NCBI GenBank assembly: GCA_041552055.1
Contig: JBFELO010000102.1
Span: 1 to 16,328 of the forward strand
From: JBFELO01 sp041552055
GTDB taxonomy: Bacteria; Acidobacteriota; Thermoanaerobaculia; Thermoanaerobaculales; Sulfomarinibacteraceae
Direction: 5' to 3'
DNA length: 16,328 bases
The notes beneath the pieces are model-generated. The model was given only the letters and a program-made list of their open reading frames with translations, searched no databases and was not told the origin of the DNA. Of this stretch, positions 1-8,176 are shown piece by piece (positions within the stretch are counted from its first letter, which is position 1; each line of letters starts with the position of its first letter). Position numbers and translations under genes: made by a program.

Positions 1-37
1 AAAAAAGGTGCCGGAAAGGAGGAGGGTCCTTTCCGGC
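1..37 (-). terminator. Intrinsic terminator of the ECF sigma factor gene
   Basis: Read on the minus strand, a perfect 10-bp stem (GCCGGAAAGG pairing with CCTTTCCGGC, 28-37 with 10-19) closes an 8-base loop and is followed by ACC and six T residues at the window edge. This is the classical rho-independent layout. It begins 24 bases after the sigma factor stop codon, so that gene probably ends its own transcript here and is not followed by a co-transcribed anti-sigma gene. The T run may continue beyond the window. Confidence 0.85.
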
Positions 38-61
38 AGTGTCTATGGAAGGAGGGGATTG

Positions 62-703
62 TCAGTGTGCCGTCGCCGGGTTGTCGAAGAACTCGGCGAG
101 ATCGATCTTGTGGTCGCGCAGCTTTTCGGGCGGCGCGGTCAGGTAGTTGTAGCGACGGCCGTAGCGCAGCAGAGTGTGCTCGAGCATGCGGCGGCCGCGG
201 TACAGGCGCGACATCACGGTGCCCACCGGGACCTCGAGAATCTCCGCGATCTCTTTGTACGCGAATCCTTCGAGGTCGGCGAGCAGCACGACCATCTTGT
301 AGTCGTGCGGAAGGTCGATCAGGGTTTGCTTCACCTCGTGGTCCATCTCCGACGCGATCGCGCCGTTCTCGGGGTCGATGGATGATTCGTGCATGGCGTC
401 GAGCAGGGTTTGCTCGAGGCCCTCGTGGACGTCGTCGAAGTCCACCTTCGGCGGTTGGAGTTTCTTCTTGCGGTAGGAGTTGATGAAGGTGTTCTTCATG
501 ATCTTGAACAGCCAGGCCTTGAAGTTCGTGCCCTCCGCGAAGCGCTCGTAGTACTTGTAGGCCTTGAGATAGGTCTCCTGAATCAGGTCCTCGGCGTCCT
601 CGACCGACCGGGTCATCCGGAGCGCGCTCTTGAAGAGCTGGTCACGGTACGGCAGCTGCCCGGAGGTGAAATCCCACATCCTTGGTTCCGCTGGTGGTGC
701 CAC
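62..703 (-). CDS. ECF-type sigma factor, SigR/SigH-like (sigma-70 family)
   Basis: A 213-residue extracytoplasmic-function sigma factor that would direct RNA polymerase to a stress-type regulon. Region 2 lies at about residues 19-82, with ALRMTRSVEDAEDLIQETY, then GTNFKAWLFKIMKNTFINSY and a basic RKKK end. This closely resembles the actinobacterial SigR/SigH group. Region 4 lies at about 124-180, with the helix-turn-helix YKEIAEILEVPVGTVMSRLYRGR. A C-terminal tail of about 33 residues follows region 4. I chose the GTG at 703 because a GGAGG lies five bases upstream and because the promoter at 725-753 places the transcript start at about 718. An ATG at 715 would then be nearly leaderless, and the ATGs at 733 and 793 would lie inside or upstream of the promoter. 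SigR-type factors are usually held by a zinc-binding anti-sigma protein. None is encoded beside it in this window. The sigma factor call is firm, but the target genes and the inducing signal cannot be read from the sequence. Confidence 0.93.
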   Translation of the reverse strand: MAPPAEPRMWDFTSGQLPYRDQLFKSALRMTRSVEDAEDLIQETYLKAYKYYERFAEGTNFKAWLFKIMKNTFINSYRKKKLQPPKVDFDDVHEGLEQTLLDAMHESSIDPENGAIASEMDHEVKQTLIDLPHDYKMVVLLADLEGFAYKEIAEILEVPVGTVMSRLYRGRRMLEHTLLRYGRRYNYLTAPPEKLRDHKIDLAEFFDNPATAH

Positions 704-708
704 TGTGT

Positions 709-713
709 CCTCC
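709..713 (-). promoter_or_regulatory. Ribosome binding site that decides the sigma factor start
   Basis: GGAGG on the minus strand, five bases before GTG at 703 and in frame with it. The upstream in-frame ATG at 715 overlaps this site and has no Shine-Dalgarno of its own. The GTG is therefore the likelier start unless the transcript is read leaderless from the ATG. Confidence 0.6.
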
Positions 714-724
714 ATGTTGCGGGG

Positions 725-753
725 ATGATACATAACTGAAACATATCTGTCAA
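725..753 (-). promoter_or_regulatory. Sigma70-type promoter of the ECF sigma factor gene
   Basis: On the minus strand, consensus TTGACA (748-753), a 17-base spacer, then TATCAT (725-730) preceded by TG one base upstream (extended -10 form). The predicted transcript start is near 718, leaving a leader of roughly 15 bases before the GTG at 703. The promoter matches the housekeeping sigma consensus rather than an ECF pattern, which suggests basal expression by the housekeeping polymerase. Confidence 0.75.
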
Positions 754-988
754 GCAAGCGGAATATAAAAATAATCTTCGCCACCTGTTTCATTTAAGAA
801 ACCAAGAGTCAGGATGTTTGCCCGACGCTCTCGCATGCATCTAACGGCTTTGTATGGAATACATAACGCATTCGGCGACAGCGGCGGCGGCCTTTACGCG
901 CTCGTGGAGAGATGGCTCGAGGAACGAGGCTGTGAGATCGATGCGGCTCGGTGACGTCAACGCGGTCTTCTGCCGTCGCGCTCCCCGA
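754..988. other. Intergenic, no gene seen
   Basis: This stretch lies between the sigma factor promoter and the hairpins behind the ATP synthase terminator. It includes an AT-rich segment (760-800) with a small inverted repeat GTTTC-ATTTAA-GAAAC (787-802), which could be an upstream regulatory element for the sigma gene. I see no ORF with a ribosome binding site, no RNA gene and no mobile element. Confidence 0.5.
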
Positions 989-1011
989 AGCAATTCACTG
1001 CTTGAATTGCT
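989..1011. repeat. Perfect 9-bp inverted repeat
   Basis: AGCAATTCA, a CTGCT spacer, then TGAATTGCT form a perfect 9-bp inverted repeat. There is no T run on either side, so it does not look like an intrinsic terminator. It could be a protein-binding palindrome or an RNA hairpin in read-through transcript from the operon. Confidence 0.7.
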
Positions 1012-1029
1012 CTGAGGGGACTCTTCCTG

Positions 1030-1060
1030 GCGATTCGCGGAGAACAGCGGAGCGAATCGC
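1030..1060. repeat. Perfect 9-bp inverted repeat with 13-base loop
   Basis: GCGATTCGC (1030-1038) and GCGAATCGC (1052-1060) are exact reverse complements separated by 13 bases. The pair lies directly downstream of the atpE terminator in transcription order. It may reinforce termination or stabilise a 3' end, but no function can be assigned from sequence. Confidence 0.7.
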
Positions 1061-1071
1061 AGGGGTGGCAC

Positions 1072-1101
1072 AAAAAAATCGGGGCTCGTTCGAGCCCCGA
1101 T
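1072..1101 (-). terminator. Intrinsic terminator of the nuo-atp operon
   Basis: On the minus strand ATCGGGGCTCG, AA, CGAGCCCCGAT form a perfect 11-bp inverted repeat (in practice an 8- or 9-bp stem with a small loop) running straight into seven T residues. It starts 21 bases after the atpE stop codon. It is a textbook rho-independent terminator and marks the end of the block that starts at nuoA. Confidence 0.93.
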
Positions 1102-1122
1102 CTGGTGCAGCAGCGGCGTGAC

Positions 1123-1443
<321 letters not shown>

Positions 1444-1475
1444 ACAATCCTCCCTAGGCTAGTCGCACGATTTGG

Positions 1476-2225
1476 TTAGTGATCCTCTTGCGGGACGGCG
1501 CCGTTGAGGTACGCCATCGTCAGCATGATGAAAATGAAGGCCTGGAGCAGCGCACCGAAGATGCCCAGCCCCATCATCGGCCACGGCAGAATGAACGGGA
1601 ACAGGAAGAAGAAGATCCCGGTCGCCGTGTGCTCGCCGAAGATGTTGCCGAACAGCCGCAGCGCCAGCGACAGGATTCGAGCCAGGTGCGAGATGATCTC
1701 GATCGGCACCATCAGCGGCGCGAGCAGCGGCAGCGGCCCGGCGAAGTGCTTCAGGTACTTGACCAGGCCGTTGTCTTTGATGCCGACCAGGTTGTAGTAG
1801 ACGAAGGCCGTGATCGACAGCGCGAACGTGGTGCTCGGGTTCGCGGTCGGCGGCTGTACGAAGAAGAACAATCCGAAGATGTTGCAGGTGAAGATGAAGA
1901 TGGCCAGACCGCCGATGAACGGCAGGAAGCGCTTGCCGTACCCGTGACCCACAACGTCGTCGATCAACCCCTCGAGACCGGACATCACCTGCTCGAGCAT
2001 TTGCTGGCCGTTGCCCGGTGACTCGACCGACAGCCGCCTGCTGAGGGGAATGAGGACGGCCGCCAGCAGGACCACGACCAGCATCGCCATGATCACGTGA
2101 TCGGGCAGCCAGTAACCGGCCTCGTGGAGGCCCATCAGCTCCTGCCAGCGCGCGCTGGACTCGCCGAAGACAGCCATCAGCAGGCGGTTGATCGGATCGT
2201 AGAGGAACGAGACAGGATGGTGCAT
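1476..2225 (-). CDS. atpB: ATP synthase Fo subunit a
   Basis: Subunit a (249 residues, usual length) is the membrane stator half-channel that passes ions to the c ring. The family signature SLALRLFGNIFGEH (186-199) carries the essential arginine, Arg190 (equivalent to E. coli Arg210). Gln228 in GALLQAFIFIML matches the conserved C-terminal helix polar residue. TANPSTTFAL (127-136) and five or so hydrophobic helices agree with the family. I took the ATG at 2225, not longer in-frame starts, because it sits behind AGGAGG and its first base is the last base of the atpI stop (TGATG), a coupled start. There is no subunit b gene between this gene and atpE, so the stalk and F1 genes are elsewhere. 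Confidence 0.97.
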   Translation of the reverse strand: MHHPVSFLYDPINRLLMAVFGESSARWQELMGLHEAGYWLPDHVIMAMLVVVLLAAVLIPLSRRLSVESPGNGQQMLEQVMSGLEGLIDDVVGHGYGKRFLPFIGGLAIFIFTCNIFGLFFFVQPPTANPSTTFALSITAFVYYNLVGIKDNGLVKYLKHFAGPLPLLAPLMVPIEIISHLARILSLALRLFGNIFGEHTATGIFFFLFPFILPWPMMGLGIFGALLQAFIFIMLTMAYLNGAVPQEDH

Positions 2226-2617
2226 CAACCTCCTCCAGACCACCCCCAGCGGAGGCCCTCGACTATCAGGGCGACCACGAGGGTTGAAAACCCAAGTGCG
2301 ACTGCCACGGGCTCGATTCCGGGAACCCACAGCAGCGCGGCAAACAGGCCGGCGAACAGGGCGAGGCGTCCGACGATCTGCAGTACGGATCGGCTATCGA
2401 ATTGCGGTTCTCCGGGCTGCACCACCCGTCGAAGCACCGCCTCGAGCCAGCGGAAATTGATGATAGCGACCGCACCCGCCCCGGTCAAGCTCGCCGCGCC
2501 AGCAAAAGACTTTCTCAAAATCAGCTCACCAGCTGCGCCCACGATCACCAACCCCCACGCGGTGCGTGCCACACGCTGAATAAACAGTCCCTCCCGATCA
2601 TCGGGCGGGAGATCCAT
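2225..2617 (-). CDS. atpI: ATP synthase accessory protein I (AtpI-like)
   Basis: A small membrane protein of 130 residues with about four hydrophobic segments (near 20-36, 40-58, 80-100 and 103-122) and little polar sequence between them. In many bacteria AtpI is encoded just before atpB and assists c-ring assembly or Fo biogenesis. Here the position (between atpZ and atpB) and topology support the call more than any single motif. The ATG at 2617 follows GAGG with six bases between, and lies inside the last codons of atpZ (20-base overlap). The stop overlaps the atpB start by one base. Both junctions point to translational coupling. The family is fast-evolving, so a homology search would be needed for a firm family name. 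Confidence 0.78.
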   Translation of the reverse strand: MDLPPDDREGLFIQRVARTAWGLVIVGAAGELILRKSFAGAASLTGAGAVAIINFRWLEAVLRRVVQPGEPQFDSRSVLQIVGRLALFAGLFAALLWVPGIEPVAVALGFSTLVVALIVEGLRWGWSGGG

Positions 2618-2930
2618 AGTCGTCCTCGTCTTCTTCGTCTTCCTTGTCGTCGTCCGGCGGATACACCTTGAGGCCGAGCTCGGGCCGCAGCTGGTCTTCC
2701 TCCGAGCGGCTGGCCTGGGCGGTGATCCGGAACAGGTTGACGAACCCGGCGGCAATTCCAAACAGGGAGAACACCACCATCAGCCACGGTGCGGTTCCGA
2801 GATGGGTGTCGAGCCATCGACCAAAGAAGAACCCGATGGCGATCGCCACCGGGAACTGGATCCCGATGATCGAGACGTTGAGCCAGGTGGAGGCGCCCCG
2901 AAGGGCACGTTGGGTCTTCTTCTTGGCCAT
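2598..2930 (-). CDS. atpZ: AtpZ-type ATP synthase accessory membrane protein
   Basis: A 110-residue protein with two transmembrane helices: about 17-37 (NVSIIGIQFPVAIAIGFFF) and 48-70. Between them is GRWLDTHLGTAPWL, the pattern of the AtpZ / putative F0F1-ATPase Mg2+/Ca2+ transporter family, often found as the first gene before atpI-atpB. The N-terminus is basic (AKKKTQR) and the C-terminus strongly acidic (DDDKEDEEDEDD). In alkaliphilic Bacillus, AtpZ and AtpI have been linked to divalent cation handling and Fo assembly. That role is inferred here. The gene starts 58 bases after nuoN, one of the larger gaps in the block, with a G-rich but weak ribosome site, and no promoter is visible in the gap. 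Confidence 0.85.
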   Translation of the reverse strand: MAKKKTQRALRGASTWLNVSIIGIQFPVAIAIGFFFGRWLDTHLGTAPWLMVVFSLFGIAAGFVNLFRITAQASRSEEDQLRPELGLKVYPPDDDKEDEEDEDDYGSPAR

Positions 2931-2988
2931 CGCGCCACCCCAAATCTTCGCTGACGGCAGCTGCAGCCCCGTCGCTCCGTCGAGCCTC

Positions 2989-4434
2989 CTACATCAGCTG
3001 CAGAGCGCTGAGCCATTGCACCACCGGGGTCGGGTAGATCCCGACGACCAGCGTGGCGACGGCGCACAGTGCGATCATCGCCTCGACCCATCGATCCCGA
3101 TGCATCTCGGCGGGACGCGCCGCTTCCTCGTCCCGCAGGTACATCTGGACCACGATCCGGAAGTAGTAGTACAGGCTGACCGCAGACATGACGACGGCGA
3201 TCAGGGTGAGTACCACGTAGCCGCCGTTCACCGCGGCGGCGAACAGGTAGAGCTTGCCCATGAACCCGGCCGTGGGGGGGATCCCGGCGAGCGCCAACAT
3301 GAACCACAACATCAGCGCCGCGGCTGCCGGGTGGCTTCGTGCCAGCCCGGCGTAATCGGTGATGGCCTCGCCCGTGTAGCCCCTCGACTCCAGAAGGATG
3401 ACGAAGCCGAAGGCACCGAGGTTCATGAACGCGTACACCAGCATGTACAGCAGCACCGACCAGGTCCCCATGACGTTGGCCGCCACCAGCCCCATCAGTG
3501 CATAGCCGGCGTGGGCGATCGACGAGTAGGCCAGCATCCGCTTGACGTTGTCCTGGGTCAATGCCGCGATGTTGCCGTAGATCATGGTCGCGGCCGACGC
3601 CACCCAGAGCACCACGCGCCAGTAATCCACCTCGGGCGCGAACGCCCCTGCGAAGAGCCTCAGGAACATGGCGAAGGCCGCCGCCTTTGGCGCCACCGAC
3701 ATGAACGCGGTCACCGGTGTCGGCGCCCCCTCGTACGCGTCGGGTGTCCAGACGTGGAACGGCACCGCCGCGACCTTGAACAGCATGCCGAACGCCACGA
3801 GCACGATCCCGAGCAACAAGGCCAGGTTGTTGTCCGGCACCGCCGCCAGCCGATCATGGATCGACTGCAGGTCGAGTGTGCCGGTCGTGCCGTACACCAG
3901 CGAAATCCCGTACAGCAAGATGCCGGACGAGAGAGCGCCGAGGACGAAGTACTTGACTGCGCCCTCGTTCGACTTGACCTCGAGCTTGAAGTAGCCGACG
4001 AGTACGTACACGGACAACGCCATGAGCTCGAGCCCGACGTACATGCTGGCGAGGTTTGCACCCGACACCATCACGAACATGCCGACGGTGGCGTACAGCA
4101 CCAGCGAGCAGAACTCGCCGCCGCCGTAGCCCGACCGCTCCAGATAGCCGGCGGCCATCAGGATGGAGATCGCCGAGGCTGCAAGCACGAGCAGCTTGAC
4201 GAATACGGCCATCTGGTCGATGACCAGCATCTCGCCGAGGATCGTGAACGCTCCCTCGGTCGGTCTGCCGACGAGCAACACCAGGACAGCGGTGATCGCC
4301 AGCGAGGTCACGGCCAAGGCCGACACCACCCGCGTTCCGTGCGGTCGTAACGGGATCCCGACCAACAACAGCGCGAAGCCCGCCGCGGCGAGGAAGATCT
4401 CGGGGAGAAACGGCACGAACTCCGCGAGCGGCAT
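2989..4434 (-). CDS. nuoN: NADH-quinone oxidoreductase subunit N
   Basis: NuoN is one of three antiporter-like membrane subunits that carry the ion channels of complex I. At 481 residues it matches the family. The expected charged residues are present: Glu136 in YVGLELMALSVY, Lys220 in MLFKVAAVPFHVWTPDAYEGAP and Lys394 in AGFMGKLYLFAAA. The segment NVKRMLAYSSIAHAGY (296-311) is the conserved mid-protein signature. The start follows GGAG and lies three bases after the nuoM stop, so translation is probably coupled. It is the last nuo gene, followed directly by the atp group. Nothing in the sequence suggests truncation. Confidence 0.97.
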   Translation of the reverse strand: MPLAEFVPFLPEIFLAAAGFALLLVGIPLRPHGTRVVSALAVTSLAITAVLVLLVGRPTEGAFTILGEMLVIDQMAVFVKLLVLAASAISILMAAGYLERSGYGGGEFCSLVLYATVGMFVMVSGANLASMYVGLELMALSVYVLVGYFKLEVKSNEGAVKYFVLGALSSGILLYGISLVYGTTGTLDLQSIHDRLAAVPDNNLALLLGIVLVAFGMLFKVAAVPFHVWTPDAYEGAPTPVTAFMSVAPKAAAFAMFLRLFAGAFAPEVDYWRVVLWVASAATMIYGNIAALTQDNVKRMLAYSSIAHAGYALMGLVAANVMGTWSVLLYMLVYAFMNLGAFGFVILLESRGYTGEAITDYAGLARSHPAAAALMLWFMLALAGIPPTAGFMGKLYLFAAAVNGGYVVLTLIAVVMSAVSLYYYFRIVVQMYLRDEEAARPAEMHRDRWVEAMIALCAVATLVVGIYPTPVVQWLSALQLM

Positions 4435-4437
4435 GCA

Positions 4438-6048
4438 CTACTCCTCGACGGTCTCGTCGTGGTGGGTGGGCGCGGCGATGGCCGCCACGTAGTCCGCGGC
4501 GGTCTCCTCGGGCATCGCCACCTGCACCCGAGCCAAGACCCGGTCGACGGTGGGTTCCATGAGCCGGAAGAACGGCTTCGGATAGAGCCCGATCCAGAAC
4601 GCCAGGATGATCAGCGGGATCAAGGTCCACTGCTCGCGCAGGTTGAGGTCGGTGAGCCCCTTGTTCTTCTCGTTCGTGATCTCGCCGAAGAACACCCGCT
4701 GGTACAGCCACAACATGTAACCGGCGCCGAGCACGATGCCGGTGGCTGCGAACAGGGCCCACACCCAGGAGTGATGGAACACGCCGATCAGGATGGTGAA
4801 CTCGCCGATGAAACCGTTGAGGGTCGGCAGACCGATCGACGACATGGTGATGATCATGAAGAAGGTCGCGTACAGCGGCATCACCTTCGCCAGCCCGCCA
4901 TACTCGGCGATCATGCGGTTGTGCCGCCGCTCGTACACGATTCCGACCAGGAGGAAGAGCGCGCCTGTCGAGATGCCGTGGTTGATCATCTGCAGGATCG
5001 AGCCCTTGAGACCGGCCTGATTGAGCGCGAACATGCCGATCATGACGAATCCCATGTGACTGACACTGGAGTAGGCCACCAGCTTCTTCATGTCCTTCTG
5101 GGCCATCGCGACCAGCGCTCCGTAGATGATCGCGATCACCGCCAGCACCCCGACCCACCACACCGCCTTGACAGTCGCGTCCGGCAGCAGCGGCAGGGAG
5201 AATCGGATGAACCCGTAGGTTCCCATTTTCAGCAGGACACCGGCCAGGATCACCGAACCCGCGGTCGGCGCCTCCACGTGGGCATCCGGCAACCAGGTGT
5301 GGAACGGGAACATCGGCACCTTGATCGCGAAGCCCACGAAGAACGCCAGGAAGACCCAGAACTGGAGCTCGGGTGGGATCTGCGAGGCGATTTCGTACAG
5401 GACCGGTACCTCGAAGGTGAGTGCGTTGCCGAGGCCAGCCAGCCCGACCGCGGCCAGACCGCTGCCGTTGAAGAAGTAGAGCGCCAGGATTCCGACGAGC
5501 ATCAGCACCGAGCCGACCAGGGTGTAGAGGAAGAACTTGATCGCCGCGTACAGCTTGCGTGGACCGCCCCAGACCCCGATCAGGAAGTACATCGGGACCA
5601 GCATCACCTCCCAGAACACGTAGAACAGGATGAAGTCGAGCGAGCAGAACACTCCCAGCATCCCGGTCTGGAGCAGCAGCAGGAAGATGTAGTACTCCTT
5701 CTCACGCTCGGTGACTGCGGTGAACGAGCTGTACACCGAGATGAACCCGAGCAGGGTCGTGAGCAGAATCAGCAGGATCGCGAAGCCGTCGACTCCAAAG
5801 ATGTACTGAACGCCGACCGAGGGGATCCACTGCTTGACGGTGGCGAACTGGAACTCGGCGCCGTCCGGTTGGTACAGCAGCCACAGCGGGATGGCGATGA
5901 TGAAGTCGAGCCCCGTGATCAACGTCGCGAACCACTTGACGGCCGCGCTGTTCTCTTTCTTGATGAAGAACATGGTCAGCAGCGCGCCGATCAGCGGCAG
6001 GTAACAGACCAGGTTGAGCAGCCAGCCCAGGTTGAAGTCGTAGGTCAT
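4438..6048 (-). CDS. nuoM: NADH-quinone oxidoreductase subunit M
   Basis: NuoM is the middle antiporter-like subunit of the complex I membrane arm. At 536 residues it is slightly longer than E. coli NuoM. Key channel residues are visible: Glu147 in FYVFWEVMLVPMYFLIG, Lys243 in AIKVPMFPFHTWLPDAHVEA, Lys274 in AGVLLKMGTYGF and the C-terminal Glu416 in NGFIGEFTIL. KKLVAYSSVSHMGF (321-334) is the family's mid-protein signature. The C-terminal 35 residues are polar and extend past the last helix (ending THHDETVEE). The ATG follows GAGG. The gap to the upstream nuoL stop is 25 bases, and the downstream nuoN starts three bases after the stop. Confidence 0.97.
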   Translation of the reverse strand: MTYDFNLGWLLNLVCYLPLIGALLTMFFIKKENSAAVKWFATLITGLDFIIAIPLWLLYQPDGAEFQFATVKQWIPSVGVQYIFGVDGFAILLILLTTLLGFISVYSSFTAVTEREKEYYIFLLLLQTGMLGVFCSLDFILFYVFWEVMLVPMYFLIGVWGGPRKLYAAIKFFLYTLVGSVLMLVGILALYFFNGSGLAAVGLAGLGNALTFEVPVLYEIASQIPPELQFWVFLAFFVGFAIKVPMFPFHTWLPDAHVEAPTAGSVILAGVLLKMGTYGFIRFSLPLLPDATVKAVWWVGVLAVIAIIYGALVAMAQKDMKKLVAYSSVSHMGFVMIGMFALNQAGLKGSILQMINHGISTGALFLLVGIVYERRHNRMIAEYGGLAKVMPLYATFFMIITMSSIGLPTLNGFIGEFTILIGVFHHSWVWALFAATGIVLGAGYMLWLYQRVFFGEITNEKNKGLTDLNLREQWTLIPLIILAFWIGLYPKPFFRLMEPTVDRVLARVQVAMPEETAADYVAAIAAPTHHDETVEE

Positions 6049-6073
6049 CGTTGCCTCTGCTCCCTAGAATCTC

Positions 6074-8173
6074 TCAAAAGCTCACCAGGAAAACGATCAA
6101 CAGCACCGCTGCCCCGAACACCATCACCATGGCGTAGCCCTGGGTGAAGCCGACCTGGAGGCGGCGGAACTGGTGGCTGGCGACGTCGTAGATCTTGGCA
6201 ATCAGGTTGACGGCGCCGTCAACGACTCTCAGGTCGAAGATGCCCGACAGGAAGCTCGAGCCCACGGTGGCGTGGCGGGTGCCGTTGACGGCACCGTCCA
6301 CGACGCGGGCGTCCACGTCCCACAGCAACCGCGCGAGGCCGACCGTGCCCGACACCACGGTGGCGTCGTACAGCTCGTCGACCCAGTATTTGTTCAGCAG
6401 CATCTTGTAGGCGAACGGGAACCGCTCGGCGAGCGAGCGGGGCATTACGAACGCCTTTTCACCCGCGTAGTACCGGGTGGCCAGCCAGATGCCGAACCCG
6501 GCGACCGCCAGCGACAAGACGATCAGGCCGAACTCGAGTCCGAGGCCGACGTGCTGGGCATGCTCGGCGCCGTGCTCGCCGTGGCCGAGCGGCAGCAGGA
6601 TCGGCTCCATGAACTGCTCGATCTTGTTCCACTCGGGGTGGCCGAAGAGGTAGCCTGGGAAACCGATGAACCCGCCGACGATCGACAGCACACCGAGGAT
6701 CTGCAGCGGCAGCGTCATCGTCCGGGGCGACTCGTGCAGGTGGTGCTCGGCCTCCTCGCCGCCGCGGAACTCACCGTGGAAGGTCATGTGAACCAGCCTG
6801 AACATGTAGAACGCTGTCAAGAACGCGCCCGCCACCGCCAGCAGCCACAGCAACGCGTAGACGGTGCCGTGGTCGTTGAGGTTGCCGTAGCCGGCGGCGA
6901 ACGCCTTGGCCAGGATCTCGTCCTTGGAGAAGAAACCGGCGAACGGAACGATGCCTGCGATGGCGATGGTCGCCGCCAGGAACGTCCAATAGGTGGTGGG
7001 CATGTACTTCCTGAGGCCGCCCATCTTCCGCATGTCCTGCTCACCGCCGCAGGCGTGGATCACCGATCCGGAGCCCAGAAACAGGCAGGCCTTGAAGAAT
7101 GCGTGGGTGACTACGTGGAAGATGGCGACGATGAAGGCGCCGACCCCGGCCGCCAGGAACATGTAACCGAGCTGCGACACGGTGGAGTAGGCGAGGACCT
7201 TCTTGATGTCGTTCTGGGCCAGTCCGATGGTGGCCGAGAACACCGCTGTCAGGCCGCCGATGATCGCCACCACCAGCATGGCGGTCGGGCTGATCCGGTA
7301 GAAGATGTTGCACCGGGCCACCATGTAGACGCCCGCGGTGACCATGGTGGCGGCGTGGATCAGAGCCGACACCGGGGTCGGGCCGGCCATGGCGTCGGGC
7401 AACCACACGTAGAGCGGGATCTGCGCCGATTTCCCGATCGCACCCACGAAGAGCAGCAGCCCAATCACGGTCGCCGCGGTCGTGTAGTGCTCGGGGTGGG
7501 CGGCCGCGGCGCCGAACATGTCGGTGTACTCGACGGTGCCGAACACCGCGAATGCCGCGAAGATCGCGAGCAGGAATCCGAAATCGCCGATCCGGTTGAC
7601 GATGAAGGCCTTCATGCCGGCCGACGCACACCAGAGCTTCTCGAAGTAGAACCCGATCAGCAGGTACGAGCACAGCCCCACGCCCTCCCAGCCGACGAAG
7701 AGCACCGGCAGGTTGGAGCCCAGCACGAGCACCAGCATGGAAAACATGAACAGGTTGAGGTAGCTGAAGTAGCGGGCATAGGCGCGGTCGGACTCGTCGT
7801 GCATGTAGCCGACGGAGTACACGTGGATGAGGAACCCGACGAAGCTGACAAAGCCGACCATCACCGCGGACAATGGATCGATCTGAAAGGCGGCGTCGAT
7901 GGTCACGTCGACCAGCGATCCGTCCAGGATCCGCACCGAGCCCCCGGTGATCCACTCGTAGACCCTGACGACGTACGGGTGGTGGATGTCCTCCTGGAGA
8001 TACCACTGGATGACCGCCGCCCAGCCCCACAGCCAGGCGAGCCCGGAACCGAGCAGGGCCACCGTGTGAGTCACGCCCTTGGACAGCCCGCGACGGTTGG
8101 AGACGAAGCCGTTGAACGCCGCACCGAGCAGCGGGAACAGGGGGACGAGCCAGATCAGGTCGTAGAACTTCAT
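6074..8173 (-). CDS. nuoL: NADH-quinone oxidoreductase subunit L
   Basis: NuoL is the distal antiporter-like subunit with the long lateral helix that clamps the membrane arm. The protein has 699 residues, against about 613 in E. coli. Conserved residues include Glu163 in FVGWEGVGLCSYLLIGF, Lys248 in AIGKSAQIPLYVWLPDAM, His273 in ALIHAATMVTAGVYM and Lys361 in THAFFKACLFLGSGS. The extra length is in the C-terminal third. It includes a His-rich stretch (HGEHGAEHAQH, 531-541) and two copies of the octapeptide RVVDGAVN (623-630 and 649-656) flanking the region before the last transmembrane helix (about 679-697). The start is three bases after the nuoK stop. The lengthened C-terminus resembles NuoL/NdhF variants in other bacteria. 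Confidence 0.97.
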   Translation of the reverse strand: MKFYDLIWLVPLFPLLGAAFNGFVSNRRGLSKGVTHTVALLGSGLAWLWGWAAVIQWYLQEDIHHPYVVRVYEWITGGSVRILDGSLVDVTIDAAFQIDPLSAVMVGFVSFVGFLIHVYSVGYMHDESDRAYARYFSYLNLFMFSMLVLVLGSNLPVLFVGWEGVGLCSYLLIGFYFEKLWCASAGMKAFIVNRIGDFGFLLAIFAAFAVFGTVEYTDMFGAAAAHPEHYTTAATVIGLLLFVGAIGKSAQIPLYVWLPDAMAGPTPVSALIHAATMVTAGVYMVARCNIFYRISPTAMLVVAIIGGLTAVFSATIGLAQNDIKKVLAYSTVSQLGYMFLAAGVGAFIVAIFHVVTHAFFKACLFLGSGSVIHACGGEQDMRKMGGLRKYMPTTYWTFLAATIAIAGIVPFAGFFSKDEILAKAFAAGYGNLNDHGTVYALLWLLAVAGAFLTAFYMFRLVHMTFHGEFRGGEEAEHHLHESPRTMTLPLQILGVLSIVGGFIGFPGYLFGHPEWNKIEQFMEPILLPLGHGEHGAEHAQHVGLGLEFGLIVLSLAVAGFGIWLATRYYAGEKAFVMPRSLAERFPFAYKMLLNKYWVDELYDATVVSGTVGLARLLWDVDARVVDGAVNGTRHATVGSSFLSGIFDLRVVDGAVNLIAKIYDVASHQFRRLQVGFTQGYAMVMVFGAAVLLIVFLVSF

Positions 8174-8176
8174 CGA

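Noticed and set aside
854..1015. Plus-strand ORF of 53 codons
   Set aside because: No ribosome binding site, no promoter and no recognisable features. Low-complexity Ala/Arg/Ser composition is expected from GC-rich non-coding DNA.
841..1071. Minus-strand ORF of 76 codons between the operon and the sigma gene
   Set aside because: It begins immediately at the terminator T run, has no ribosome binding site or recognisable domain, and its sequence runs through two inverted repeats.
2644..4350. Long plus-strand open frames antisense to the nuo genes (also 4459-6147 and 6173-8410)
   Set aside because: They mirror real membrane-protein genes in GC-rich DNA. Their products are His/Gln/Asp/Arg-rich with no domains, and they have no start signals.
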